In this document: positions 44,821-54,477 of the stretch, piece after piece | How positions within the stretch are numbered: the first letter of the stretch is position 1 | Layout: the number at the start of each line of letters is the position of its first letter | From: Promethearchaeota archaeon | GTDB lineage: Archaea; Asgardarchaeota; Lokiarchaeia; Sigyniarchaeales; SOKP01 | Direction of reading: 5' to 3' | Assembly (NCBI GenBank): GCA_019058365.1 | Contig: JAHPZE010000018.1 | Location: 17,801 to 81,800, forward strand | DNA: 64,000 bases | The notes under the pieces: generated by a model | The model's database searches: none | Told to the model about the DNA's origin: nothing | Seen by the model: only the letters and a program-made list of their open reading frames with translations | Position numbers and translations under genes: made by a program

Positions 44821-44985
44821 TACTTTTTTAATTAGTGTTTCTATTATGCCTTTTATTTAATTCCTCTTTATATTATCGCAATTCTTCAAGAATTATGTGA
44901 TTCGTTTCGGAATCCGAAAGTCTATACTGACAAAAATCATCAAAAAGACAAAAAAGAACCAGATTTATAATCTTTGGCTAAAACA

Positions 44986-46503
44986 TTATATATTAATTTT
45001 TAAAATTTTAAGAGTAAAAAGTTCGATGGGATATTTTGATGCTTGGAGAGATGCTTTTAGTTTTTGATCATAGCTATTGCAGATTATAATCCCTCTTACA
45101 GGAAATTGCTCTGAGAGATTATTATCAACCCAATAAAGATATCTTTGGATTTGACCCACCACTTTGTCGGAAGCTCTCCCTTTTTTAATTTCTATTATTA
45201 CATAATTATCTTTTTTATCCTTACATAAAATATCGATTGTGCCCACTTCATTTGTATCATATTGATTGTTTATAAACTGTAATCCTTCTTCTACTTCATG
45301 TAAGTTAGAGATTACATATTTTTCAATATCTTTTTCTAAAAATCCATTATTCTTTATTTTAAGTTCTGAGAAAGTATACTTTTGTTTCATTCCTTCCCAA
45401 TCGAGAGGAAGTAATTTGAGCCTCAAACTCTTTTTAATTTTCTTTTTTTCTTTCTCAATCATAATCTCTACTCCCTTTTCACTCCACTCCTTAAAGCTTT
45501 TGGTAAATTTACCCTTTATATAGGCTTTTTTTCCTAAAGAGATGTATTTATCGACGGTTTTTTTTGGATATCTTAATCCCGACATCTCAACCATCTCACC
45601 GTCATCATTTAGTAATATTTTTTCTAATGCCTGTAAGAATAACTTTAAAATAAAGGAAGGTGTAGTATAATTATACCCTGATGGTGAAATCAAGCACTTG
45701 GGTGTAAGGGAAAAATACAAATGCCAGATTCCTAATTTTACTAAAATATCTGAAAGTTCATTATACCAAAATTTTCTTTTTCCAACTTTCAAGTAGGAAA
45801 ACTCATTGGTAATAGAAAATTTCTCACTTATTTTTTTTAGGTTAAAAAGAAGCATAAATTCTTCATCAAAATGATCCTTGTATGATTGATTACTATAGAA
45901 ATGTCTATTGCATACACAGGTGAGCCCTAAGACAAGATTTTTCCAAGCATAGTGATACGGCATAAATGTCCGTCTCGCAGGACCAAAGTTTTCGCGTTCT
46001 TCCACCCCAAGATACATTAATGCGGTTATCGTTTTAATTATACCTTTTTCTAGAGCGGTTGAATTTGAAAGTGTGCTTACTATAACATTTTTATAATTCT
46101 TAGAACTAAGTTTGGTAAAAATATATTTCATTTCTTGGATTGTGTTCGTATAGTAATATCCATTCCTGGTATCTTGATTAAATTTGGGTTCAAGAATCTT
46201 TTCTAGAACATGATTTAAAAAGTCTTGAGTTCTCTTAATATAATTTATTGCCATATCAGTAGAAAGATCATATTTTTTTTGAAGAAAAAAAATACTTATG
46301 TGGCTCAAATAATCCCAAAATATTCTTTTTCTTTTTTCTCGGTCAATTTGAATTTCTGTAAAGAGATAAAAAGGATTTGGAAGAGAACTAAGAAATAGTA
46401 ATATCAGATCTAAAGACATTATTTCATTATTGTTTACTAAGCCAGAAATATAGGTTTTTATCTTTTTTTCTTTGTTCTTTTCTAAAAATTTTATTGAATA
46501 CAC
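44986..46503 (-). CDS. NucS/DUF91-like nuclease with large N-terminal domain
   Basis: The C-terminal 125 residues match the NucS/EndoMS-type PD-(D/E)XK domain: EKYVISNLHEVEEGL, VGTIDILCKDKKDNYVIIEIKKGRASD, then VGQIQRYLYWVDNN and VRGIIICN. The core acids and Glu-x-Lys are present. The N-terminal 380 residues are helical and unlike the NucS N-terminal domain, so this is not the housekeeping mismatch endonuclease. It stands alone. A defence nuclease with an unknown sensing domain is my inference. Confidence 0.7.
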   Translation of the reverse strand: MYSIKFLEKNKEKKIKTYISGLVNNNEIMSLDLILLFLSSLPNPFYLFTEIQIDREKRKRIFWDYLSHISIFFLQKKYDLSTDMAINYIKRTQDFLNHVLEKILEPKFNQDTRNGYYYTNTIQEMKYIFTKLSSKNYKNVIVSTLSNSTALEKGIIKTITALMYLGVEERENFGPARRTFMPYHYAWKNLVLGLTCVCNRHFYSNQSYKDHFDEEFMLLFNLKKISEKFSITNEFSYLKVGKRKFWYNELSDILVKLGIWHLYFSLTPKCLISPSGYNYTTPSFILKLFLQALEKILLNDDGEMVEMSGLRYPKKTVDKYISLGKKAYIKGKFTKSFKEWSEKGVEIMIEKEKKKIKKSLRLKLLPLDWEGMKQKYTFSELKIKNNGFLEKDIEKYVISNLHEVEEGLQFINNQYDTNEVGTIDILCKDKKDNYVIIEIKKGRASDKVVGQIQRYLYWVDNNLSEQFPVRGIIICNSYDQKLKASLQASKYPIELFTLKILKINI

Positions 46504-46641
46504 TTAAATCAATAAAATTCCATATTTTTAAATTTAATTTTTTAAGGGATTTAAAAATCAAATATTGATCTAGGATTTTTTTTAAAGTATGAATTTCTAA
46601 CTTCCTTTTTTTTTAAAAAGAACTAAAATTTAGTGATCCCT

Positions 46642-46656
46642 CGGTTATTTCACGAA
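46642..46656 (+). repeat. Arm-core half-site (CGGTTA-TTTCACGAA)
   Basis: Exact core and arm with the polarity of the paired elements' left ends. No right end is found within about 160 bp. Confidence 0.6.
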
Positions 46657-46722
46657 TCCAACTACTTTTTTTTGTTTGGAATGATCCTCGGAACGCTTAC
46701 TACATTGGTAATTCTATTTTTC

Positions 46723-47269
46723 TAATCAATGCTAAAGTTGGGGGGTAAATAGGGCAGTAATTTCAATGGTAAAATGTCATCGAGATTTTCTATGTCTTTA
46801 TCGGTTAAATCTATTAGGTTCCTATCATATTTATTATAAAGCTCTTTTTTCAATTCTTTTCTTTTTATATATTTTTTATCCTCAAGACCCCAGTATTCTA
46901 TCCATACTTTTCCTATTGGTACAAAAAAATCGCAGTAGAGCTCTTCTTCGATTGGAACTCGTCTTTCATAAGCGTGAACGATTTCATTATGAAATAATCA
47001 ATTATCGATGATCTACTCTGCTTTTGACTCGACCCAATGACCATCATCTGTTCTAAAATTAGCAGGAAACTTGGACTGGAAATCCTTCTCTTCAACTTCG
47101 ACATCTGAGATTTTGTAATCATCCGATAGTTTTTTTTTGACTTATTACTTTTAAGCCAGCATTCATGACATTGAGGTTTTGTATCTTTATTACAAACTTT
47201 CATTTTGGTTTTAATAACCCTGTCATAACGTGAATTCTTTGTTATTATATGCAATAAATATAATTCCAA
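46723..47269 (-). pseudogene. Decayed endonuclease-like gene (frameshift, TAG and TGA)
   Basis: From ATG 47269 the first frame gives a zinc-finger-like CNKDTKPQCHEC. After a run of eight or so T's (minus-strand A's, near 47131-47139) the frame changes to SDDYKISDVEVEEKDF. It then reads DGHWVESKAE, TAG (47015-47013), IIDN, TGA (47000-46998), LFHNEIVHAYERRVPIEEE, DFFVPIGKVWIEYWGLE and on to TAG at 46723. The pattern 'DGH.V.SkaE.iIdnwLy..giVHaYErr.pi.e...DFy.P..kvyIEyWGl' is a common archaeal/bacterial Vsr-like endonuclease-fold family as I recall it. The TGA replaces the conserved Trp. The gene is clearly inactivated. Confidence 0.75.
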
Positions 47270-47391
47270 GAGAATGATTTAAGACATATACAAATTACAT
47301 CGTATTTTTTACAATTCTTCAAATAGGAACCCATTCAATTTCTTTTATATATTTTAAATCCTAGTCTTAATATTTACCAAAAATTGTTGCA

Positions 47392-48060
47392 TTATTTATT
47401 TCTAAAATCAAGTAAGCTTATGTGATAAGTAGATGGGAACTTAGTATTTACTTCAATATCTACATAACAGTCCTCGTACGGTTTCTTTTTTTTTACCATC
47501 ATCAAGAACTCGCTGAGGATTTTGAATGTTTTTTGATTATTATATTTATTATACCTTAAACAATTATCTGTCCAATTGATAATTTCTAGCTCATGTTCCG
47601 ATACTTCCATTAGATTCCTTGATAAGATAATTAACATGAAGATATCGGGGTTTTTGTAAAAAATATCCTTAAGGATACCCCATGTGAGCTGAAAGTGAAA
47701 AGATTCTTTATTTTCTATTTTTATTTTCAACCAATTTCGAATAATGTCGATATTATAATTAGTCTTATTTAATAAAAGCCTTATCTTCTGATAAATATCT
47801 TCTTCATAGCAAAATTTAGCCTCTACAATAGTTCCATTTATCACCATGTCAGATTTGGTTTTTGTGCCATTATCTGATTTATTTTTCAATTCTAAGGCTA
47901 CCTTATACCCTTTTCTATTCAATAATTTTGTTAATATATGAAGAATTGGCGCTTCTTGCTTTATATTAGAAGCCCAATAACTCAATTCTCGAAGATCTTT
48001 AATAAAATCATCCGACTGAAATATTTCTTTTAGATCAGTTAAATTTATGGTTTCAATCAT
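47392..48060 (-). CDS. PD-(D/E)XK nuclease-like protein
   Basis: The 222-residue protein contains ILHILTKLLNRKGYKVALE, then KSDMVINGTIVEAKFCYEED. The Asp followed by Glu-x-Lys (VEAK) fits a restriction-endonuclease-fold core. The rest is helical and unrecognised. It lies 34 bp downstream of the broken Nmad2 gene and in the same orientation as the AAA-REase-HhH gene, so the three may form one modification or restriction locus. The nuclease call rests on a short motif. Confidence 0.5.
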   Translation of the reverse strand: MIETINLTDLKEIFQSDDFIKDLRELSYWASNIKQEAPILHILTKLLNRKGYKVALELKNKSDNGTKTKSDMVINGTIVEAKFCYEEDIYQKIRLLLNKTNYNIDIIRNWLKIKIENKESFHFQLTWGILKDIFYKNPDIFMLIILSRNLMEVSEHELEIINWTDNCLRYNKYNNQKTFKILSEFLMMVKKKKPYEDCYVDIEVNTKFPSTYHISLLDFRNK

Positions 48061-48094
48061 AAATTGTAATAGGTTTCTTTATATTATTCTTATT

Positions 48095-48796
48095 TTAACA
48101 CTTATCCAAACCAATTTCTTCATCTTTAATAGCTTCCTCATAACGACCATCTGAACAAATTGAACAGATATCTTTAATTTTCATAATTTCTTCTTTCAAT
48201 TGGGATTCTCCATTAATGCTGTTAATTTTGTATGGAATGTTTTCGATCCATTTAATAAATTCATTGATATATGGTTCATTTGATTTTGATTTATGTCCCT
48301 GACCTTCTTTTATGATAGGTTTCAATTCATCAGGTAAGGGAATAGGCTTGTTACCAAAATAATAAAAGTGGTCAGAAATTAATGCGTTTTTTCCACTCAA
48401 GTCTTTTTCTTTATTCTTTTCGGTATGTACACTTTTTCTTACTTTTGGAGTTGATTCGTCTTAGTAATCATATATACAATCTCCAACTCGCAGTTCAAAT
48501 TTGTCACTAGCCCAATTTGGTATTTTATTTGGATAATTTTTTTTACAAAAATTATCGTATTGCTGTAATGACATGACATCTGTGATTTTCATGGCATACA
48601 CTACATAGCTAGATATATCTCCGATTGGTGAATTCTTTGAACCAATACCAACAACCCAATCTCCTACTTTAGCAACTCTTCTTATAACTGGTTTGCAGAT
48701 TGTTAAACTACAAATCCCCCAATAAGGATTTGGAGCAGCTCCATCATCAATCGGTATACAATATGAATATAAGGTTGAATTTTCATTATTTTTCAT
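48095..48796 (-). pseudogene. Nmad2-family base-modification protein with in-frame TAA
   Basis: One frame runs leftward from ATG 48796 to TAA 48095, broken only by TAA at 48463-48461. Before the stop: LYSYCIPIDDGAAPNPYWG, CSLTICKPVIRRVAKVGDWV, GSKNSP and VGDCIYDY. After it in the same frame: DESTPKVRKSV and LISDHFYYFGNKPIPLPDEL. These match the nucleotide-modification-associated domain 2 (Nmad2), predicted by Iyer, Aravind and colleagues (2013) to take part in modified-base biology. Both halves are well preserved, so the stop looks recent. Two separate proteins from the halves are possible but less likely. Confidence 0.72.
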
Positions 48797-48819
48797 GATT
48801 TATTCACACCCTTTATTAA

Positions 48820-50313
48820 TTAAGGATTAATTAATCTTTCACATTCTGATTTCCATTCTAAAAGCATTTTTTTTGAAATTCCTCTAATACCTTCAGCTAG
48901 AACACCTAAACTTGCCTCTTTTAGGTTAGCAATCGTAATAATACCTTTATTTTTTAAATGTCCTAATCTAGCTTTTCCTAATCCGGGTATATTCAATGAA
49001 CTAAGTTCTGTAATTTCATTAACTTCTTCAATTTCTTCTCCCTCTTCTGATATTTCGCCTTCTTCAAAAATTAACTCAGGAGGTTGAAATTTTATCCAAT
49101 CAATTGAGTAATGTTCAAGTATTTGTTTAGTACTGTCTGTTGGGTCATAAGGGGATATAAAAAAGTAATAATTATCTGGATGATTATATACCGTTGTTTC
49201 CTTAATGTTATTTAACCAGCCTGAAAATTTCTCTACTTCTCCTTTTAATGATTTTCTCTGAGTTGTTTTTATTTCTCCGAGAGCACATTTTCTAATTATT
49301 GTTCTATGCCTTGTTTCAGCATACACATCAAGATTATATCCTTCAATGGGTGTAGGTTCTTCAGCAATAAATGTAAAACCGTTATCTATAAGTTTTGGTT
49401 TAATAAACTCTCGCCCCTCTTTCTCATATATTTGGCGCTTTTCTGAAGGTGTTAAATCAAGAAGACCTAGCTTTCTATAAACTTTCTTTATATATTTTCC
49501 AAATTCTCTTGGATTATTACGCTCAATCCAATAAGTAAGTCTTGATTTAGTTTCAGTTTCAAATTTTTTAGTTTCTTCAGGGGTTAAATTTGTAATTTCA
49601 GCACACAATTTTAATGCATCATTATGTTCTTTTTCTGTAAAATTGCAGAATATTATTTCCTTACCCTTCATTCTTGATACAAAACCAGGACTATATCTTT
49701 CAAGAAAAGTATATTTACTGTCACGAGACATTGGACTTTTTAAGAGAAATGATAAAATAAAAAATAATCTTGCATCCTTAGAAGATCGCATATATCGATC
49801 ATAAGTCGAGGATACAAAAGACTCTAAAAACGCTTGAAATACAGGGGCTCCCCATTTTTCAATTTGTTGTACTTCATCAATCGCAATTATTGTTAAAATC
49901 TTATTCTCCATTAAAATATCTATAATGCCATTAAAAAATGCTTGGATATTAGAAATTCTTTGGAAATCTTCTCCATAGAAATATTCTTCAGAAGTATCTT
50001 GCCTAAAATTTCTTACATTCTTAGCTATTGTTGAATTTTTAAAAATTTTTCTGAGATTTCGTATATCATAATCTTCTATAATTTTGAGAATATCTTCTCT
50101 CTTTGATAATGAGGCATAAATTTGATTAAAAATTGCTAGCCACAAACCTTCTTCTGTTTTTTCAGCTACGTGGCGTAAATCTATTTCAAAAAAGAAATTT
50201 AATCCTTGATAATAAGTATCTAAAATATTTTTAAAAAAATCTAAATGAGTTGTCTTGCCAGTTCCATTGTCACCAAGTAGGACTCTTACCTCTGGTCTAT
50301 TACTTCTAATCAA
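48820..50313 (-). CDS. AAA ATPase fused to REase-like and HhH domains
   Basis: Three domains are visible. The AAA/STAND-type ATPase has Walker A LLGDNGTGKTTH (about 12-23) and IIAIDEVQQIEKW as Walker B. The PD-(D/E)XK-like domain (about 310-410) has YNLDVYAE and CALGEIKTTQRK. The helix-hairpin-helix tail has LNIPGLGKARLGHLKNKGI. It would couple ATP use to DNA handling. TTG at 50313 is the only standard start, yet the frame is open and coding-like for 74 more codons upstream (for example QLGAGPQLWFFLDRS) to a TAA at 50538-50536, with no ATG/GTG/TTG. The true N-terminus is probably lost by frameshift or uses a non-standard start. Confidence 0.65.
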   Translation of the reverse strand: MIRSNRPEVRVLLGDNGTGKTTHLDFFKNILDTYYQGLNFFFEIDLRHVAEKTEEGLWLAIFNQIYASLSKREDILKIIEDYDIRNLRKIFKNSTIAKNVRNFRQDTSEEYFYGEDFQRISNIQAFFNGIIDILMENKILTIIAIDEVQQIEKWGAPVFQAFLESFVSSTYDRYMRSSKDARLFFILSFLLKSPMSRDSKYTFLERYSPGFVSRMKGKEIIFCNFTEKEHNDALKLCAEITNLTPEETKKFETETKSRLTYWIERNNPREFGKYIKKVYRKLGLLDLTPSEKRQIYEKEGREFIKPKLIDNGFTFIAEEPTPIEGYNLDVYAETRHRTIIRKCALGEIKTTQRKSLKGEVEKFSGWLNNIKETTVYNHPDNYYFFISPYDPTDSTKQILEHYSIDWIKFQPPELIFEEGEISEEGEEIEEVNEITELSSLNIPGLGKARLGHLKNKGIITIANLKEASLGVLAEGIRGISKKMLLEWKSECERLINP

Positions 50314-50683
50314 TGATTGAAGATCGTTCTTGAAAATCTCAGAAATTTTTGTCTCTTTTTCTTCATTTGAATATATTCCTAGAATATTTTTAGAATTATC
50401 TCTAATTTTTTCATCATATTCTTTTATATTACCAATTATACTGCGATCTAAAAAAAACCATAATTGGGGACCTGCTCCCAGTTGATGAATCTTTTTAATG
50501 CGGTCTAATTTACCGATTTTAACTTGAACCGTTTTTTATTCCCTCGATATATTGGATTCCCTGCAAGTATTTTTGTTTTGGTATAAAATTATAACTACTT
50601 ATTCTTTAGTGAGTGTTTATTTTTTTGATTAACTGATTAACACTTATTTTAGGTCCTTTTTTAATATTACTTAGAATTAATAA
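50314..50683. other. Open upstream extension of the ATPase frame, then intergenic DNA
   Basis: 50314-50535 reads as coding in frame with the ATPase on the minus strand (VQVKIGKLDRIKKIHQLGAG and onward) but has no start codon. Beyond the TAA at 50536-50538, another minus-strand frame (KYLQGIQYIEGIKNG) could be its displaced N-terminal continuation. The last 100 bp are ordinary upstream DNA of the radical SAM gene. Confidence 0.5.
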
Positions 50684-51730
50684 ATGTTAGATATTCCAAG
50701 ATTAGCATCAATGACATTTATCCCACAGAGATTGTTTTTAGAAATCACAACGGAATGTAATTTAAGGTGTAAATTATGTAATTTATGGAAACAGAAAGAT
50801 CCACATAATAAATTAAATCTAAGATCTAAACTCAATTTTTTACAAAAATTTTTTTATTGGATCGATAATTTAAATGAAGCGAATCGAAAATCTCTCAATG
50901 TTATATTGACTGGAGGAGAACCCTTTCTTTATCCCAACCAAATTTTTAAATTAGCTCATTTATGCAAAGAGAATGGTGTTAATTGTTATGTTAACACGAA
51001 TGGTTCTTTAATTAAAGATAAAATAGAAACAATTCTAAATTCTGGGTTAAAAGCATTAACGTTTTCAATTGATTCTCATATTAATAAGATTCATGATAAT
51101 TTAAGAGGTAGATTAGGATTATTTCAATACTTAATTGAAGTTTTAAAAGAATTAGAATCCAAAAAGAAAGAAAATGGGTATCCAATAGAAATCTGTATTC
51201 AATCTATTCTTGGTGAATGGAATATAGATTCTTTGTCAACTCATATTAATTTTTTTAAAAATTTAGGATTAGATGGGATAATGTTTCAACCAGTCCAATA
51301 TCCATTTGGACTTTTAATTCCAAAAAACTGGTATATTACATTTGATAAATTTCCTCACTCAACGGGAAAAACTCAAAATGCAATGCGTTATCTACTGAAA
51401 GAAAAGGAAAATACTGGCTTTATTATGAACTCTAAAGAAGAAATTGAGTTATGGAACTATTACTTTGAAAATCCCGAATATTTACCAAAATCTATTAATC
51501 CCTGTAAAAGTTGGGAACAGAATTTAATAATAGATGTGTCTGGTAATGTGAAATTCTGTTTCAATAGGGAATTAAATCCAAAAAATCTGATTGGAAACAT
51601 CCTAAAAACTTCGATAGATGATCTTTGGAATGGAAAAATGGCTTTACAAGTTAAAGAAAGCATGCGATATTGTAATCGAGCATGTGGAGTAATGGCATGT
51701 CATATTGATACAAATTTAAAGAGTAAATAA
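50684..51730 (+). CDS. Radical SAM protein with SPASM-like C-terminus
   Basis: The 348-residue protein has the radical-SAM cluster motif CNLRCKLC (CX3CX2C) within EITTECNLRCKLCNLW, the GGEP-type LTGGEPFLYP, and a later SIDSHINKIHD. The C-terminal part has several more Cys residues (NPCKSW, VKFCFNRE, YCNRACGVMACH), as in SPASM/twitch domains that bind extra iron-sulfur clusters. It is 4 bp from the glycosyltransferase gene, so both likely act on one product, perhaps a modified glycan or peptide. The substrate cannot be named. Confidence 0.82.
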   Translation: MLDIPRLASMTFIPQRLFLEITTECNLRCKLCNLWKQKDPHNKLNLRSKLNFLQKFFYWIDNLNEANRKSLNVILTGGEPFLYPNQIFKLAHLCKENGVNCYVNTNGSLIKDKIETILNSGLKALTFSIDSHINKIHDNLRGRLGLFQYLIEVLKELESKKKENGYPIEICIQSILGEWNIDSLSTHINFFKNLGLDGIMFQPVQYPFGLLIPKNWYITFDKFPHSTGKTQNAMRYLLKEKENTGFIMNSKEEIELWNYYFENPEYLPKSINPCKSWEQNLIIDVSGNVKFCFNRELNPKNLIGNILKTSIDDLWNGKMALQVKESMRYCNRACGVMACHIDTNLKSK

Positions 51731-51734
51731 GATA

Positions 51735-52454
51735 ATGATAGAAAAAGTTCCCGTATCAGTCGTTGTCCCCACTTATAATCGGATTTTCAAATTATTTAGA
51801 TTATTAAAAAGTCTGGATAAATTAAATCCATTTCCAGATGAAATAATAATTGTTGATGATAATTCAAAAGATAAAACCGAGGAATTACTTATTAGATGGA
51901 AAAAAATCAAAAGAAATTATGAGAAAAAAGTAATATTGAAATCATCAAATAAAGGTCCTGCTGATTCAAGAAACCTTGGGCTTCTAAAATCTAAGAATAA
52001 ATTAGTGGCGTTTACTGACGATGATGTTATTGTTGATAAGAATTGGGTTAGATTTATCACTCCTAAGCTTTTGAATAGTGATAAAAATTTGGTTGGAGTT
52101 GGAGGAACTGTTAAATCATTGAAATCTGACTTATTAAGTTTATATTACACGGAACATAAGATTCTTGAAGCGCCAAAGCACCTAAATTATTTACCAACTG
52201 TCAATTGTTGCTTTAAAAGAAAGCCATTAATAAGTCTGGGTGGCTTTGATATTACTTTTTCTTTTGCTGGAGGAGAAGATACCGATTTATGTTTAAGATT
52301 AAGAAGAGCAGGATATCATTTTTTGAAAGAGAAAAAAGCTGTAGTATACCATGATTTTTCAAGTAATTTTTTAGATTTCTGTAAGATGTGGATAAGATAT
52401 GGAAAAGGAACTCAACTTGCATTAATGAATTCGAAGAGGAAGGATAATGACTAA
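51735..52454 (+). CDS. Family 2 glycosyltransferase
   Basis: The 239-residue GT-A enzyme starts VPVSVVVPTYNRIFKL and has IIIVDDNSKDKTEE, the metal-binding FTDDDVIVDKNWV, and FAGGEDTDLCLRLRRAGYHF. It would transfer a sugar from a nucleotide sugar, probably for a surface glycan. It ends early after IRYGKGTQLAL, and the next 90-aa frame overlaps it by 8 bp and looks like a typical GT2 C-terminal tail. A frameshift near 52440-52455 may therefore have split one gene. The radical SAM gene is immediately upstream. Confidence 0.85.
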   Translation: MIEKVPVSVVVPTYNRIFKLFRLLKSLDKLNPFPDEIIIVDDNSKDKTEELLIRWKKIKRNYEKKVILKSSNKGPADSRNLGLLKSKNKLVAFTDDDVIVDKNWVRFITPKLLNSDKNLVGVGGTVKSLKSDLLSLYYTEHKILEAPKHLNYLPTVNCCFKRKPLISLGGFDITFSFAGGEDTDLCLRLRRAGYHFLKEKKAVVYHDFSSNFLDFCKMWIRYGKGTQLALMNSKRKDND

Positions 52455-52719
52455 ATCTTATATTATAAACAACTCAATTAATAAAAATTTTTATAATAAT
52501 TGGGATGAAGGAATTATTGCCCCAAAATTTAACTTAAAGAGTCTTATTGACGAATTACATTACTATTCAAGGATTTATATCTTGCAGAGAAAATCATTTT
52601 TAATAACAATAAAATTTCTATTTTTAAATGCAATTCAAAGAATATTTTATACACTTGGGACCTTTCTAACTTCACACTCAACTAAGATTAATAAAAACAT
52701 CAACAGTGAAATGGTCTGA
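52447..52719 (+). CDS. Small protein, possibly the split C-terminus of the glycosyltransferase
   Basis: The 90-residue protein overlaps the glycosyltransferase end by 8 bp. Its content (PKFNLKSLIDELHYYSRIY, then FLITIKFLFLNAIQRIFYTLG) resembles the membrane-adjacent helix at the end of many GT2 enzymes, preceded by a segment like those that follow 'YGrG'. It is either the tail separated by a frameshift or a coupled small partner. Its 3' end overlaps the convergent secreted nuclease gene by about 42 bp. Confidence 0.45.
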   Translation: MTKSYIINNSINKNFYNNWDEGIIAPKFNLKSLIDELHYYSRIYILQRKSFLITIKFLFLNAIQRIFYTLGTFLTSHSTKINKNINSEMV

Positions 52720-54477
52720 ACCAGTTAGAGCATGTGCAGTATCTCCCGTAGTGGAGTTGATAATATTGGACGAAAAAAATTGATTAACATAAATAAAATC
52801 AATACGCGAATCATAACTTGGATAACTTATACCCCAATCAGTAGGATTCAAAGCTCGATGAGCATCAGTCCAGCTATGAATAATAGATGAATATGAACTA
52901 TAATCACCCCCGGTATCCGGATTATAATAAGGGGGGATTATCATACTTAGAGGTCCATAACCAAGCCCCCTCTGAAGAGTATTCAGACTCCAATCCTCAG
53001 GAGAAAAGGAGTTTAAATCTCCCAAATAGACTATAGGTAAATTTCCTAAATTATCCATATAATTGATAATACCTTCTTGTTCCCATTCTCTTCTTTGTTC
53101 ATTAACCGCTCCAGACATGGCCTTTAAATGGGAACCAATAACATGCATTAATGTACCACTTACATTTACTTCTACATCAAAAAAATCATGAGTAACATCA
53201 TAACTAGTACTATTATCGAGTAGAACGTGAGTAATCTGATTATAGCTAATAATCGGATAACGGCTCATAATTGCCGCTCCATCAGTAGAATACGATATCC
53301 CTTGAGTACAATAACCAATATAAGGATCTTCATTTGTGAAATAGGTGTTGAATTCACTTACATATTGATTTAATTTTGCATTGCTATTATCATCCCAATA
53401 TCCTGTTTCTAAGAACATGATTATATCAGCGTTCTCTTCTTTTACAACATTTTTCCAATCTGGGTAAGTTAGGGCTTCTCCACTCTCTTTTATATTAAAT
53501 GTCATCAGTTTGAAGATTTCAGAAGGCTCAGGAATAATAACTGAATTATTTACTATCACGGATATTGTATCAGATCCGTTATTTCCAGAGGGATCGATAG
53601 CTTCACAGAGAATGGTATAAAGACCATCAATTTCTTGAGTTGTATTCCAAGAATAGAACTGTGTGGCTGATTTAAAAATGCTATCAACATAAATTGCGTA
53701 GGAACTGATTCCATAGGCATCAGTAGCATCCATAGTAATTGTTACTGTACCTGACACAGTCGAATTAGCCATAGGAGAAATAATAGTAACAATTGGTGGA
53801 GTAGTATCTGGTTCTCCAGTATTATTAGTAATTACAGATATTATATCTGAACCAGTATTATCAAAAGGATCGGTTACCTCACAGAGAATTGAGTGAAAAC
53901 CATCACTTTCTTGTGTTGTATCCCAAGAATAGGATTTTGTACCTGATCTGAAAGCACCATCAATATAAATTGCATAAGAACTGATTCCATTTGCATCAGT
54001 AGCGTCCATATTGATTGTTATATTACCTGAAACAGTCGAACTCGCAGTAGGAGTAGTTATAGTAACACTTGGTGACGTAGTATCTGTTCCTCCGCCATTA
54101 TCAACAAACACAGTAATTTCATCATCCCCCCAAACAGTTTTGTCTTTAGCTCTGCATAAAATAGAATGCGAACCATCAACCTCTAGTGTAGTATCCCATG
54201 TGTAGGAAAAGGAGGAGGTTTGTACTATTACATCATCAATTAAAACCTGTCTTTCAGTTATAATCCATTGTCGGTCAATTGCAGTAAAATTAATTTGAAT
54301 TGTTCCAGAAATACTCTCACCTTGAATTGGATTGTTAATATTAACATTTGGTGGAATATTATCTGGAGTATTTACTATAATATGTAAAATAACGATTGAA
54401 ATCGTATTTAATATCATTAAACTCGTAATAAATGCCAAAAATTTCTTATTTTTACTTAATCGCATTTTCATTGTCAT
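52678..54477 (-). CDS. Secreted endonuclease/exonuclease/phosphatase with Ig-like repeats
   Basis: An N-terminal hydrophobic segment (FLAFITSLMILNTISIVIL) acts as signal or anchor. Three Ig-like repeats of about 95 residues follow, each with a version of 'P.V.I..P...StVSG...I..dAtD..GI'. The last 280 residues are an EEP (DNase I-like) domain: KLMTFNIKESG, MFLETGYWDD, VIGSHLKAMSG, VYLGDLNSFSPEDW, SRIDFIYVN and LTGSDHFTVDV. All expected catalytic landmarks (Asn, Glu, His, Asp-x-Asn, Asp-His) are visible. It probably sits outside the cell and hydrolyses DNA or phosphoesters. Confidence 0.82.
   Translation of the reverse strand: MTMKMRLSKNKKFLAFITSLMILNTISIVILHIIVNTPDNIPPNVNINNPIQGESISGTIQINFTAIDRQWIITERQVLIDDVIVQTSSFSYTWDTTLEVDGSHSILCRAKDKTVWGDDEITVFVDNGGGTDTTSPSVTITTPTASSTVSGNITINMDATDANGISSYAIYIDGAFRSGTKSYSWDTTQESDGFHSILCEVTDPFDNTGSDIISVITNNTGEPDTTPPIVTIISPMANSTVSGTVTITMDATDAYGISSYAIYVDSIFKSATQFYSWNTTQEIDGLYTILCEAIDPSGNNGSDTISVIVNNSVIIPEPSEIFKLMTFNIKESGEALTYPDWKNVVKEENADIIMFLETGYWDDNSNAKLNQYVSEFNTYFTNEDPYIGYCTQGISYSTDGAAIMSRYPIISYNQITHVLLDNSTSYDVTHDFFDVEVNVSGTLMHVIGSHLKAMSGAVNEQRREWEQEGIINYMDNLGNLPIVYLGDLNSFSPEDWSLNTLQRGLGYGPLSMIIPPYYNPDTGGDYSSYSSIIHSWTDAHRALNPTDWGISYPSYDSRIDFIYVNQFFSSNIINSTTGDTAHALTGSDHFTVDVFINLS

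Larger units (their letters stand above)
44307..44985. other. Intergenic region: decayed vapB remnant plus 153-bp element
   Basis: The region holds a broken vapB start (about 44400-44535). Its upstream DNA (44536-44667) matches that of the intact vapB at 62.6 kb, and a paired arm-core element (44668-44820) follows. The remaining 165 bp upstream of the nuclease stop show nothing more. Confidence 0.6.

Noticed and set aside
46766..47011. Plus-strand open frame at 46.8 kb
   Set aside because: It is the antisense shadow of the decayed Vsr-like gene on the minus strand, whose translation is clearly protein-like.
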